A stretch of 64,000 nt of DNA from UBA4971 sp900019985 (GTDB taxonomy: Bacteria; Bacillota; SHA-98; UBA4971), in NCBI GenBank assembly GCA_050949175.1, contig JBMNFG010000009.1, positions 496,001-560,000 on the forward strand. Reading direction: 5' to 3'. Both the position numbers and the translations under genes were made by a program. Positions 40,751 to 49,842 of this stretch are shown piece after piece. Under the pieces are notes generated by a model, which was not told the DNA's origin, did no database searches, and saw only the letters and a list, made by a program, of their open reading frames with translations. Positions within the stretch are counted from its first letter, which is position 1; each line of letters begins with the position of its first letter.

Positions 40751-40823
40751 CAGGATCCAGGCGGCTTTAAGGAGAAAACAAACTAAAGCGATGTCATGGC
40801 AAAGCGTGAAGGAAGAGGTGCTC

Positions 40824-41252
40824 ATGTACGCAGTGACTCATTTTACCGTAGGTTTGATGTTAGGACAGGCAGCAGGCAACCCTTACGCTGCTTTTGCTTT
40901 AGGCCTGGCAAGCCACGTGATACTGGATGCAATCCCCCATTCTGATTACAGCAAGACGATACATGGGATAGCAGACTTTGTTGCAGTTATGGCGGCTTGC
41001 TACGTTTCGGTTAGGCTAGGTGCCGGTGCATCCGGGCTTGTTGGTGGTTTTTCCGGGGTCCTGCCTGATTTGGAGGTTGCAATAGCCCATTTGCGTTCAG
41101 GTGGAGATCTATCGGCGCAAAAGTGCAGGTTTTTCTTTCCCAGCCATACGGGACTTGTGCGTCATGGGAGATTGCGTCCGCCATGGGGGATTGTAACGCA
41201 AATCGCCGCGGTCGGAGCCGTATGGGCTGTGCTGTCCGGCAGTCTCATATAG
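40824..41252 (+). CDS. Membrane-bound metal-dependent hydrolase-like protein (DUF457/YdjM-like)
   Basis: A 142-residue membrane protein starting MYAVTHFTVGLMLG, with SHVILDAIPHSDY near residue 35-48, matching the HxxxD(x)nPH pattern of the YdjM-type hydrolase family, and a later HTGLVRHGR segment. Function unknown. The ATG at 40824 follows GGAAGAGGTG; the frame's earlier ATG at 40791 lacks a site. Confidence 0.6.
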   Translation: MYAVTHFTVGLMLGQAAGNPYAAFALGLASHVILDAIPHSDYSKTIHGIADFVAVMAACYVSVRLGAGASGLVGGFSGVLPDLEVAIAHLRSGGDLSAQKCRFFFPSHTGLVRHGRLRPPWGIVTQIAAVGAVWAVLSGSLI

Positions 41253-41287
41253 GTTCAGACCACCTCTAAAAGGGCTGCGGAATGCGC

Positions 41288-41317
41288 TTGACAAAGAGCG
41301 AAACCGGGTGATATCTT
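41288..41317 (+). promoter_or_regulatory. Promoter of hrcA
   Basis: A perfect TTGACA (41288-41293) and TATCTT (41312-41317), 18 bases apart. The start near 41324 places the CIRCE operator just downstream, as in heat-shock operons. Confidence 0.75.
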
Positions 41318-41330
41318 TTAATCAGGCAGT

Positions 41331-41357
41331 TTAGCACTCTATGAGTGAGAGTGCTAA
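41331..41357. promoter_or_regulatory. CIRCE operator (HrcA-binding site)
   Basis: A perfect CIRCE element: TTAGCACTC, nine-base spacer, GAGTGCTAA. HrcA binds it to repress heat-shock genes. It controls hrcA itself and, if transcription continues, dnaJ. Confidence 0.97.
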
Positions 41358-41373
41358 CGGAAGGTGATTATCG

Positions 41374-42423
41374 GTGTCTTCCAACTCAATAATGGGTGAC
41401 AGAAAAAAGCGAATACTGGAAGCAGTTACCGATGACTACATTATGACAGCTGAACCCGTAGGGTCGCGGACAATAGCCAAAAGGTACGACCTCGGAGTCA
41501 GCCCTGCGACTATCAGAAATGAAATGGCTGATTTGGAAGAGTCGGGATATCTGGAGCAGCCTCATGTATCATCAGGTAGGATTCCTTCTCAGAAAGGATA
41601 CCGCTTTTATGTGGATTTCATTATGAAATCAATGGATGTGTCTGATGAGGAAAGGCTGCAGATTAGTCGCAGGCTTGAAGAAAAGAAGAGGGAACTGGAT
41701 CTGATAACCGAAGAAACAGCAAGGATCTTAGCACAATTATCGAGCTATGCTGCATTTGTGCTGTCTCCTGTTTCCGGGGCTGCCATACTGAAAAGGATAG
41801 AGCTTGTACAGCTTAATCCCCATTTGATCCTTGTCATTCTTGTAGTTGACCCGGGTTTTGTCAAGACCAATCTGGTTATGACAGAGCGCAGGTTAAACAG
41901 TGAGCAGCTCACATACATTAACTCCTATCTGAACAGCAGGCTCCGCAACACCCCTCTGTCAAGGATCGGGGTTAGGCTCCTTAGCGATATTGCGGCCGAG
42001 TTAAAGGAATACAGCAGTGTTCTTGAGGCTGCGCTGGATGCTGTTGTTCGGCTGCTCGAACGTAAACAGGGGGATGCAGTGATAACAGACGGCCAGGTCA
42101 ATATCTTAGAACAACCTGAGTTCAAGGAAGTAGAAAATGCGAAGAGAGTCTTTGACTTGCTTTCCGAGGATGAGACTGTCTTCCAAATGTTGGTGGGTGC
42201 GATGAATTCAGGTTGTGTAAAGATAGTAATCGGCAGAGAAAGCCCTCATCCTAATATGGGTATGTGCAGCGTAGTCAGTGCTCCCTATCTAGTTGACGGC
42301 GTACCTGTCGGAGCCATCGGAGTACTTGGTCCTACCAGAATGCATTACGCAAAAGTAGTCGCACTTGTTGAGTCAGTTGCAGACTTTCTTGGCGAGGTCT
42401 TAAACAAGTTGCTTGTAGGGTAG
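41374..42423 (+). CDS. hrcA: Heat-inducible transcription repressor HrcA
   Basis: A 349-residue repressor with an N-terminal winged helix (DYIMTAEPVGSRTIAKRYDL, SPATIRNEMADLEESGYLEQPH) and a GAF-like core, ending in the usual GPTRMHYAKVVALVESVADFL. GTG start with GGAAGGTG upstream; an ATG 18 bases on is possible. The normal next genes grpE and dnaK are missing. Confidence 0.95.
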   Translation: MSSNSIMGDRKKRILEAVTDDYIMTAEPVGSRTIAKRYDLGVSPATIRNEMADLEESGYLEQPHVSSGRIPSQKGYRFYVDFIMKSMDVSDEERLQISRRLEEKKRELDLITEETARILAQLSSYAAFVLSPVSGAAILKRIELVQLNPHLILVILVVDPGFVKTNLVMTERRLNSEQLTYINSYLNSRLRNTPLSRIGVRLLSDIAAELKEYSSVLEAALDAVVRLLERKQGDAVITDGQVNILEQPEFKEVENAKRVFDLLSEDETVFQMLVGAMNSGCVKIVIGRESPHPNMGMCSVVSAPYLVDGVPVGAIGVLGPTRMHYAKVVALVESVADFLGEVLNKLLVG

Positions 42424-42516
42424 CAGGATGGCTGTGATAGACTCCGTCTTTCGGAGAGACTGTGCTATGCTATTAAACGAAGTTAGGTGCTGCAAAAAAG
42501 ATATGTACGGTTTCGG

Positions 42517-42549
42517 TGGGGTTAAGGGGATTAGGATCGCTTAGCCCCA
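42517..42549 (+). other. Hairpin in the hrcA-dnaJ spacer
   Basis: A 10-bp stem, TGGGGTTAAG with CTTAGCCCCA (one G.T pair), and no T-run after it. A smaller hairpin, CTCCG/CGGAG at 42442-42456, lies earlier. The 188-base spacer has no second CIRCE element and no clear promoter, and it lies where grpE and dnaK would be expected. Confidence 0.4.
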
Positions 42550-42611
42550 CATCACTGTTGATAAGAGCTTGTCTGAAGCGGTGCAAGCCTGATGCTATAG
42601 GCGGTGTGAGA

Positions 42612-43772
42612 ATGCCAAAGAAAGATTATTATGAAGTCCTAGGGGTCGACCGTAGTGCAAGCCAGGAGGAGATCAAGAAGGCCTTCCGAAAGCTTGCCAG
42701 GAAGTACCATCCTGATATGAACAGAGATGACCCGTCTGCGGAAGAGAGATTTAAGGAAATCAACGAAGCATACGAGGTCCTCTCTGATCCTGAAAAGCGC
42801 CGTCAGTATGACACGTTCGGCCATACTTCTCAGGGTTCCACATGGAAGCCGGGAGGCTCGGAGGCATACGATTCCGGCGGGTTCGGGCCGTTTGGGTCTT
42901 TCGACAGCATTTTTGACGTGTTCTTCGGAGGCGGGTTCAGGGACTTCAGTCGCAGGAGAACCGGGCCTGAAAGAGGACGGGACATTTACTATGATCTTGA
43001 AATAACTCTGGAAGAAGCTGCTACAGGCCTTGAACGGGAGATCCCCATAAGGCGGCTGAAGACGTGTGATGCATGTAGCGGAACAGGTGCAAAACCCGGC
43101 ACAGCGCCTACGACATGCCCTGTGTGCGGTGGCTCAGGAATGGTTTCTGAAATCCGGCAGACTGTCTTTGGAACCAGCGCTTATACTACTACATGCTCAA
43201 GGTGTTCAGGGACAGGGACTGTGATAACCGATCCGTGCAAAGAATGCCAGGGCCGCGGCAGGATTCCGGAGACAAGAAAGGTTGAAGTAAAGATTCCTCC
43301 GGGCGTAGACTCAGGTGTCCGCATGAGACTTGAAGGCCGCGGGGAAGCAGGAGTACGAGGAGGCCCTCCGGGAGATCTCTATGTTGATATTACTGTTAAG
43401 CCCCATCCTGTCTTTACGCGTCGTGGAAATGACCTTCTGTGCGAACAGCCCATATCTATTTACCATGCAGTCCTTGGCGGTGAGATTGAAGTCCCGACAA
43501 TAGACGGTAAGAAGGCATCCCTTGGAATTCCTGAAGGGACGCAAACAGGTACTTCTTTCCGTCTGAAAGGGAAAGGCATGCCTGATATTCGTGGAAGGGG
43601 CAGGGGAGATCAGCACGTAAAAGTAAAAGTTATAGTACCTACGAGACTCAGTGAAAAAGAAAAAGAACTCTTCAGGGAACTTGCAGAACTCCGCGGAGAC
43701 CTGCCCGGCGACAAGCCAGGTTCCAAGAATATTTTTGAGAAGATAAAGGACGCATGGGAGAGGCGGGCGTGA
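42612..43772 (+). CDS. dnaJ: Chaperone protein DnaJ
   Basis: A 386-residue full-length DnaJ. The J domain has HPD near residue 33, a Gly/Phe-rich region lies at about 80-125, and four zinc repeats follow (CDACSGTGA, CPVCGGSG, CSRCSGTG, CKECQGRG). The C-terminal substrate domains complete it. The ATG at 42612 is the family start; upstream codons in frame are spacer. Its Hsp70 partner DnaK is not encoded nearby. Confidence 0.96.
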   Translation: MPKKDYYEVLGVDRSASQEEIKKAFRKLARKYHPDMNRDDPSAEERFKEINEAYEVLSDPEKRRQYDTFGHTSQGSTWKPGGSEAYDSGGFGPFGSFDSIFDVFFGGGFRDFSRRRTGPERGRDIYYDLEITLEEAATGLEREIPIRRLKTCDACSGTGAKPGTAPTTCPVCGGSGMVSEIRQTVFGTSAYTTTCSRCSGTGTVITDPCKECQGRGRIPETRKVEVKIPPGVDSGVRMRLEGRGEAGVRGGPPGDLYVDITVKPHPVFTRRGNDLLCEQPISIYHAVLGGEIEVPTIDGKKASLGIPEGTQTGTSFRLKGKGMPDIRGRGRGDQHVKVKVIVPTRLSEKEKELFRELAELRGDLPGDKPGSKNIFEKIKDAWERRA

Positions 43773-43779
43773 TTTTGAG

Positions 43780-44553
43780 ATGCCTAGGTTCTTCATATCA
43801 GGCAATTTACAGCAAGGAGATGAGACATCCATTACAGGTAAGGATGCCAGACACATCACTCGGGTTTTGAGGATGAAGCCAGGCGATACTCTGAACCTGG
43901 TCGACGGTTCCGGAACAGAGTTCTCTGCTCGAATAACGGCTGCGTCAGCTCATCAAGTCGTAGTCGATGTGATAAGGGAGAATGTCGGCTCGTCCCGGGA
44001 ACCTCAAGTGCATATCACTATCTTTCAAGGGCTGCCAAAAGGAAACAAAATGGATGAGGTGATACGGAGGAACACAGAGATCGGAGTCAGCCGCTTTGTG
44101 CCTGTTATCACTGAAAGGAGTATCCCCAGGCTTGATGAGGCCTCCCTTGCCAAGAGAGTGGAGAGATGGAGACGGATTGCGGAAGAGGCTTCCAAGCAGT
44201 CCGGCCGGCAACAGGTGCCTCATGTCTTTGATGTCTTAGATTTCGACGAAGCGATACAGTTTGCAGCCGGTGAAAAGAAGAACTGTCCCCGCCCGGAAAA
44301 CGAATGTCTTATCCTTTTTCCATGGGAACTTGAGACATCCAGGGGAATTCAGGGCATCTTAAGAGAAAGCCCCGGATTTTCGGAGGTTATGTGCTTTATC
44401 GGCCCTGAGGGTGGGTTCTCTTATGCTGAGGCAGAGATTGCAAAAGAGAAAGGTGCGATGTTGTGCAGCCTGGGACCTAGAATACTGCGCACAGAAACAG
44501 CCGGATTAGTGCTGAGTTCGATTATTCTTTATGAAGCCGGGGAGATGGGTTAA
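43780..44553 (+). CDS. rsmE: 16S rRNA m3U1498 methyltransferase RsmE
   Basis: A 257-residue SPOUT methyltransferase with an N-terminal PUA-like region (GKDARHITRVLRMKPGDTLNLVDGSG) and the C-terminal knot (IGPEGGFSYAE...LGPRILRTETAGL). The prmA gene that often precedes it is missing. ATG seven bases after dnaJ. Confidence 0.93.
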   Translation: MPRFFISGNLQQGDETSITGKDARHITRVLRMKPGDTLNLVDGSGTEFSARITAASAHQVVVDVIRENVGSSREPQVHITIFQGLPKGNKMDEVIRRNTEIGVSRFVPVITERSIPRLDEASLAKRVERWRRIAEEASKQSGRQQVPHVFDVLDFDEAIQFAAGEKKNCPRPENECLILFPWELETSRGIQGILRESPGFSEVMCFIGPEGGFSYAEAEIAKEKGAMLCSLGPRILRTETAGLVLSSIILYEAGEMG

Positions 44554-44554
44554 T

Positions 44555-45928
44555 TTGCCACATTCAGGTAAGCGGTGTGCTTTTTATACTCTCGGATGTA
44601 AAGTCAACCAGTATGATACAGAGAGCCTAATGGAGCTTTTTCGAGAACGAGGATACGAAATAGTCGATTTTCATTCTGAAGCAGACGTGTACTGCATAAA
44701 TACGTGTACAGTCACTCATGTAGCGGACAAGAAATCGAGGCAGGCGATAAGGCGAGCCAAAAGGCAAAATCCCAATGCCATAGTGGTTGCAACAGGCTGT
44801 TACTCTCAGGTTTCACCTGAAAAAGTTTCGGCTGTCAGTGGCGTTGACGTGCTCGTAGGAACACAGGGGCGAAAGGATATTGTGGATCTCGTCGAGTCAG
44901 CGATGGCAGGGAGGTCAGAAAGCCCGCTGGTTGCTGTAGAAGACATTATGTGTCAGACTGAGTTCGAAGAGATGCCGATATCATGTCTGTACAAAAGGAT
45001 ACGGGGATTTGTCAAGATCCAGGAAGGATGTGACGAGTTCTGCACTTACTGCAAGGTGCCATATGCCCGCGGCCCGTCGAGAAGCCGTTCCCCCGAGCAT
45101 ATATTAGCAGAGGTCCGGCGATTAGCCGGCTCCGGTGTAAGTGAGATAGTCCTCACCGGCATTCATATCGGGGCTTACGGAAAGGATCCGGAAACCTCGC
45201 GTTACCGAGGGGCAGTGGGCCTTCCGTGGCTTCTTGATAAGATCCACGGTATCCCGGAAATCAGGCGTATCCGTTTAAGTTCCATTGAGCCGGTGGATAT
45301 CGATGAGAGGCTCATAGATAAGGTCAGCGGACTCAAGAAAGTGGCAAGGCATTTTCACGTTCCGCTTCAGAGCGGAGATGATGAAGTGCTTGCGAGGATG
45401 GGTAGGCGGTACACAACTTCCGATTACCGGAGCCTTGTTGAGAGAATCAGAGAGAGAATCCCTGACGTAGCCATTACCACAGACATAATGGTTGGGTTCC
45501 CAGGGGAGACTGAGGATAACTTCCAGAGATCCTACAACTTTGCAGAAAGCCTGAGGTTCTCCCGGATGCACGTGTTTAAGTTTTCAAGGCGCCCCGGAAC
45601 TCCTGCGTTTGACATGGAAAACCAAGTGGATTCCAAAACAAGGGATGAACGCAGCGAGAAGATGATACAGCTTGCTGCCGATTTGGAGTCTGAGTATGCA
45701 GAATCACTTGTAGGGAAGAATGAGGAAGTCCTGGTAGAAGAGTACGACTCCGAAACAAAAACCGTTGCCGGGCTGGGAAGCAGGTACGTTCGCATAGAGA
45801 TGCCCGGAGAAGAGTCCTTTGTAGGGACGATGATCCCTGTGAGGATCACAGGAGCTATGGGCAGTACAGTTATTGCAGAAGGACTTTTGCCCCATGAAGA
45901 AGGAATTGTGCCGGATGGCGAGAAATAA
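44555..45928 (+). CDS. mtaB: tRNA t6A37 methylthiotransferase MtaB
   Basis: A 457-residue radical SAM methylthiotransferase that makes ms2t6A37. The N-terminal UPF0004 domain has AFYTLGCKVNQYDTE and NTCTVTHVADKKSRQ, the radical SAM motif is CDEFCTYCKVPYARG, and a C-terminal TRAM domain follows. TTG start directly after the rsmE stop; an ATG at 44531 would overlap rsmE by 23 bases. Confidence 0.93.
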   Translation: MPHSGKRCAFYTLGCKVNQYDTESLMELFRERGYEIVDFHSEADVYCINTCTVTHVADKKSRQAIRRAKRQNPNAIVVATGCYSQVSPEKVSAVSGVDVLVGTQGRKDIVDLVESAMAGRSESPLVAVEDIMCQTEFEEMPISCLYKRIRGFVKIQEGCDEFCTYCKVPYARGPSRSRSPEHILAEVRRLAGSGVSEIVLTGIHIGAYGKDPETSRYRGAVGLPWLLDKIHGIPEIRRIRLSSIEPVDIDERLIDKVSGLKKVARHFHVPLQSGDDEVLARMGRRYTTSDYRSLVERIRERIPDVAITTDIMVGFPGETEDNFQRSYNFAESLRFSRMHVFKFSRRPGTPAFDMENQVDSKTRDERSEKMIQLAADLESEYAESLVGKNEEVLVEEYDSETKTVAGLGSRYVRIEMPGEESFVGTMIPVRITGAMGSTVIAEGLLPHEEGIVPDGEK

Positions 45929-45947
45929 CCTGAGAGAGGTGGGCGAC

Positions 45948-46289
45948 TTGAACGATTGTCTGTTTTGCAAAATAGCAAGAAAAGAGATACCCGCGGATAT
46001 TGTATATGAAGACGACGATGTGCTGGCATTTCGCGATATCAGGCCGCAGGCTCCGGTGCATGTTCTTGTTATCCCAAAACGGCACATAGCATCTCTTGCA
46101 GATTTGACTCAAGAAGACAAAGATGTAATGGGGCATGTCACACTTGTTGCATCACGGCTTGCCCGTGACCTGGGGGTAAGTGAAGGTTACAGAGTTGTGA
46201 TCAATTGCGGGAAAGATGCAGGTCAGAGTGTTTTCCACATCCATATGCATCTTCTAGGCGGAAGATCTCTCGGGTGGCCTCCGGGTTGA
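45948..46289 (+). CDS. HIT family hydrolase
   Basis: A 113-residue HINT-like nucleotide phosphoramidase: N-terminal CLFCKIARKEIPADIVYEDD, and the catalytic histidine triad HIHMHLL near residues 98-104. TTG start with AGAGGTGG upstream; the frame is open further upstream only because it lies within mtaB. It sits between mtaB and rpsU as in many clostridia. Confidence 0.92.
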   Translation: MNDCLFCKIARKEIPADIVYEDDDVLAFRDIRPQAPVHVLVIPKRHIASLADLTQEDKDVMGHVTLVASRLARDLGVSEGYRVVINCGKDAGQSVFHIHMHLLGGRSLGWPPG

Positions 46290-46441
46290 GATTGACATCA
46301 GGTGATAGCTCTTGTATCATTGCCACAGGTTTCATAAAACGCACCTTGCAGAATTATGCCACCACTTGCAGTAATGAACGGTAGTTCCAGTGGATGTACT
46401 GTCGATGTGAGATCCGTGGCAGCCGGGGGGAGGGAGATCGA

Positions 46442-46621
46442 GTGTCTGAAGTCAGGATTGGAAAAAACGAATCCCTAGACAGTGCGCTTCGCAGGTTCAG
46501 ACGGGAGTGCCAAAGGTCAGGCCTTTTTGCTGAAGTACGCAAACACGAGCGCTATGAAAAGCCCAGTGTGCGCAGGAAGAAGAAGTCTGAGGCTGCGCGA
46601 AGGAGGAAGTATCGGAGGTAG
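46442..46621 (+). CDS. rpsU: Small ribosomal subunit protein bS21
   Basis: A 59-residue basic protein with SEVRIGKNESLDSALRRFRR and a KKKSEAARRRK tail, as in S21. GTG start at 46442 after a GGGGGGAGGGAG site. A terminator follows 14 bases after the stop. The 152-base spacer upstream shows no firm promoter. Confidence 0.95.
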   Translation: MSEVRIGKNESLDSALRRFRRECQRSGLFAEVRKHERYEKPSVRRKKKSEAARRRKYRR

Positions 46622-46635
46622 CTAGGATTTGTGGT

Positions 46636-46664
46636 AATGCCCGACTCTTTGTCGGGCATTATTT
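46636..46664 (+). terminator. Terminator after rpsU
   Basis: A perfect 10-bp stem, AATGCCCGAC with GTCGGGCATT, and a TCTTT loop, followed by ATTT. It separates rpsU from nfeD. Confidence 0.75.
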
Positions 46665-46720
46665 GAATGATAGGGTTTCGAGGCCTGTCGACGGGTTGTG
46701 TGATAGGGGGTGCGGAGCAA

Positions 46721-48088
46721 GTGTTGCCTGAGTGTAGAAGTTACGGGAAATCGAAGAAGACTATAGGACTGTCTCTTATCTTTTTGCTTATTGTCACAGG
46801 CCTTTATCTTTCCTCAGGTTTAGGGATAGAGGCACAAGGCGAAGCTCTGTCCGAGCCCCTGGTGTATGTAGTCAGTATAGAGGGTACTATCGAGCAGGGG
46901 CTTTCATCTTATGTTAAGCGGGTAGTAGGCGAAGCAGAAAGCCGGATGGCAGATGCAATTCTTGTGGAAGTCAATACCTTCGGCGGCCGTGTGGACGCGG
47001 CTACGGAAATCCGCGACTATATTATCGGCTTTCCGGGTCTATCAATAGCTTATGTGAAAGGCAGGGCCTGGTCTGCAGGGGCCTTGATTACGCTGGCTGC
47101 TGAAAAAATCGTTATGGCACGGACAGCCAGCATAGGAGCTGCTGAGACTATCCCTAAAGAAGAGAAGCAGATTTCAGCGCTTCGGGGAGAGTTTGAAGCC
47201 ACTGCTGAGAATAGAGGACGGGACCCGGAGATTGCTGCTGCTATGGTAGATGCTGACATATCAATCGAGGGGTTGGTGGATAAAGGTAAGCTCTTGACAT
47301 TGACTGCTCAAAGAGCTAAAGATTTGGGATTTATCGATACTATAGCAGCTTCCAGGCAAGAGGCCTTGGCTGAATTCGGATTGGAAGGCGCGAAGGTCGT
47401 GGAAACTGCCCAGACACGGGCAGAGAAACTCGCCCGTTTCCTGACGGATCCCACAGTCAGCTCTATCCTTCTTACCCTCGGTTTTCTCGGCCTCTTGTTT
47501 GAAATAACGACTCCTGGCTGGGGAGTTCCCGGGACCGTCGGTGTGCTGGCATTGGCTCTGTTCTTTGGTGGCAGGCTTGTAGTGGGGCTTGCAGGTTGGG
47601 GTGTAATAGGCCTTTTTATCCTGGGATTTGTTCTCCTTCTTATTGAAGTGTTCGTTATCCCGGGTTTTGGAATAACAGGTATCAGCGGCATAATTTCAAT
47701 TTTCGCTTCCCTTGTGCTCAGTTTCAGAAACATCAGGGAAGCCTCATTTGCCATCTCCTTTGCCATGCTGGCATCGTTCCTAGTTGTTGTTGTTCTATTA
47801 AAACGTTTCGGTAGATCTGAGGCGCTAGGCAGGTTAGTCTTAAGAACCTCTGAGCACACAGACGAAGGGTATGTAGCGACTCCTGCGAGAGAAGATTATG
47901 TAGGGAAGAGAGGTTACACCTTAACATCTATGAGGCCTGCAGGTGCTGTACTCATAGATGGTGAGCGCATTGACGCTGTCACAGAAGGGGATTTCTTGAA
48001 GGAAGGCTGTGAAGTGGAGGTAATCAAGGTAGAAGGGCCCAGGTTAGTGGTTAGGGCCGCGAGATCATGCAGTGAAGGAGGTAAGTAA
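46721..48088 (+). CDS. nfeD: NfeD family membrane-bound serine protease (ClpP-class)
   Basis: A 455-residue long-form NfeD: signal or anchor helix, ClpP-like serine protease domain (NTFGGRVDAATEIRDYI, KGRAWSAGALITLA with the catalytic Ser), about four membrane helices and a C-terminal OB-fold domain. It is coupled to floA, the flotillin partner it usually accompanies. The GTG at 46721 has AGGGGGTGCGGAG upstream; an ATG at 46667 sits right after the terminator with no site. Confidence 0.9.
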   Translation: MLPECRSYGKSKKTIGLSLIFLLIVTGLYLSSGLGIEAQGEALSEPLVYVVSIEGTIEQGLSSYVKRVVGEAESRMADAILVEVNTFGGRVDAATEIRDYIIGFPGLSIAYVKGRAWSAGALITLAAEKIVMARTASIGAAETIPKEEKQISALRGEFEATAENRGRDPEIAAAMVDADISIEGLVDKGKLLTLTAQRAKDLGFIDTIAASRQEALAEFGLEGAKVVETAQTRAEKLARFLTDPTVSSILLTLGFLGLLFEITTPGWGVPGTVGVLALALFFGGRLVVGLAGWGVIGLFILGFVLLLIEVFVIPGFGITGISGIISIFASLVLSFRNIREASFAISFAMLASFLVVVVLLKRFGRSEALGRLVLRTSEHTDEGYVATPAREDYVGKRGYTLTSMRPAGAVLIDGERIDAVTEGDFLKEGCEVEVIKVEGPRLVVRAARSCSEGGK

Positions 48089-48090
48089 GG

Positions 48091-49095
48091 ATGGCATTTG
48101 CGTTTTCTGTTTTGTTCCTTCCTATCATTATTATCGTTGCTCTTCTTATCCTTTTGAACTTTGTCCCTATAGGACTATGGGTTTCGGCTTTAGCTTCCGG
48201 GGTGCAGGTGGGAATAATCAATTTAATCGGGATGCGCCTCAGACGTGTTCCGCCTGCGAAGATAATCCTGCCCCTTATTAAGGCAGTCAAGGCAGGGCTC
48301 GATGTCAGCGCAGATAAGCTGGAGGCGCACTTCCTTGCAGGAGGAAATGTTGACCGGGTCATTGACGCACTTATTGCAGCTCAGAGAGCTGAGATCGGAC
48401 TGTCGTTTGAGAGGGCGGCCGCCATTGACCTTGCAGGCAGAAATGTCCTTGAGGCAGTCCAGATGAGCGTTAACCCGAAGGTCATCGAGACTCCTATAGT
48501 GGCTGCGGTTGCAAAGGATGGAATTGAACTCAAGGCTAAGGCCAGGGTTACTGTGCGTGCGAACATCGAGAGGCTGGTGGGAGGCGCAGGTGAAGCGACG
48601 ATTATTGCCAGAGTCGGTGAGGGAATAGTAACGACTGTAGGTTCTGCTGAGAGTCATAAAGAAGTACTTGAGAACCCGGATAAAATCTCTCAGACTGTGC
48701 TAAACAAAGGGCTTGATGCCGGGACAGCCTTTGAAATCCTCTCAATAGACATCGCTGACGTAGATGTAGGGAGAAACATCGGAGCAAGGCTGCAGATGGA
48801 CCAGGCAGAAGCAGACAAGAACATTGCTCAAGCAAAGGCTGCTGAGCGACGGTTTGCTGCCCTTGCCCTTGAGCAAGAGATGAAGGCTAAGGTGCAGGAG
48901 ATGAGAGCCAAGGTAGTCGAAGCGGAGGTACAGGTTCCTCTTGCTCTCTCTGAAGCCCTTCGTACAGGCAACCTGGGAGCCATGGACTACTATCAGCTTC
49001 AGAACCTTATTGCAGATACCCGTATGAGGCAGACTATCGCAGGCGAGCCGGAGGCGGAAGGTACCCAGGACCGACGTAAAGAGGAGAAGAAGTAA
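48091..49095 (+). CDS. floA: Flotillin-like protein FloA
   Basis: A 334-residue flotillin-like scaffold of membrane microdomains. A hydrophobic hairpin lies at residues 3-30, followed by an SPFH-type domain and an alanine/glutamate-rich coiled coil near 230-280 (MDQAEADKNIAQAKAAERRF). Two bases after nfeD, with a GGAGG site. Confidence 0.95.
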   Translation: MAFAFSVLFLPIIIIVALLILLNFVPIGLWVSALASGVQVGIINLIGMRLRRVPPAKIILPLIKAVKAGLDVSADKLEAHFLAGGNVDRVIDALIAAQRAEIGLSFERAAAIDLAGRNVLEAVQMSVNPKVIETPIVAAVAKDGIELKAKARVTVRANIERLVGGAGEATIIARVGEGIVTTVGSAESHKEVLENPDKISQTVLNKGLDAGTAFEILSIDIADVDVGRNIGARLQMDQAEADKNIAQAKAAERRFAALALEQEMKAKVQEMRAKVVEAEVQVPLALSEALRTGNLGAMDYYQLQNLIADTRMRQTIAGEPEAEGTQDRRKEEKK

Positions 49096-49098
49096 GCC

Positions 49099-49668
49099 AT
49101 GGACGGCCTCTTTGCGCTGATTTTCATAATCTACATTCTCTCTGCTGTAATCCAGGCTGTCTTAGGCAAGGATGTTAGAAAAAGGCAGCGGAGAGCAGGC
49201 GCTCCATGGCCCGGGACTAGTATTCCTCGAACGCAGCGAGAGGAAGAAAGCGAAATCCCGGAAGAGTTCCCTTTCCCATTCCCGTTTCCGTTTGAGGAAG
49301 TGTTCGAAGGTACGCCGAGAGAAACTGCTGAGGTTCAGTTGGAATCAGAAGATGCAGTGGACCAACCTGTGACCTATGAGGATGGGGAGACTGTAAGCCC
49401 ATGGGAGGATAAGACCTGGGGGAGCCTGGGGCCTAGCCTTGAAGGTGATGACTTCCCTGATTTTCTCGATGACAGCGACTTTGTAGCTGATTTGGAAGAC
49501 ATGGGGATGGCAGATGGCGACAAAGAAGAATCCGTGGCTTTAGCCAGGCCTCGGGCGCTGGAAGGGCTTAGACTCGACACAAAGTCCGCGATTATTCAAG
49601 GGATTGTCATGAGTGAGGTTTTGAAACGGCCGAAGGCGTTCTCACGTTATCCCGCAATCCGTAAATAG
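49099..49668 (+). CDS. Acidic membrane-anchored protein of unknown function
   Basis: A 189-residue protein with an N-terminal membrane helix (about 3-22), a basic stretch, a strictly alternating FPFPFPFPF tract near residue 57-65, a long acidic region (over 30 Asp/Glu between 66 and 150), and a conserved-looking C-terminal helix (DTKSAIIQGIVMSEVLKRPKA). Similar C-terminal helices occur in proteins following floA in other Firmicutes. Three bases after floA, so part of that operon. No function assigned. Confidence 0.65.
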   Translation: MDGLFALIFIIYILSAVIQAVLGKDVRKRQRRAGAPWPGTSIPRTQREEESEIPEEFPFPFPFPFEEVFEGTPRETAEVQLESEDAVDQPVTYEDGETVSPWEDKTWGSLGPSLEGDDFPDFLDDSDFVADLEDMGMADGDKEESVALARPRALEGLRLDTKSAIIQGIVMSEVLKRPKAFSRYPAIRK

Positions 49669-49842
49669 CAGGGCAAGCATATGGAGCTTTAATATCTCTT
49701 GGGCGGTTGCATCTGTCAGCAGCCGCCTTTTGTCGTTCAGGTTCGGAAGCAAGTTATACGAAACCCAGGAATAGATTTAGTATTGTCAACTGCGGCGACC
49801 CCGGTTCCAAGCGAGCATATGCCAGAGAGGTGCCTGGATGGC

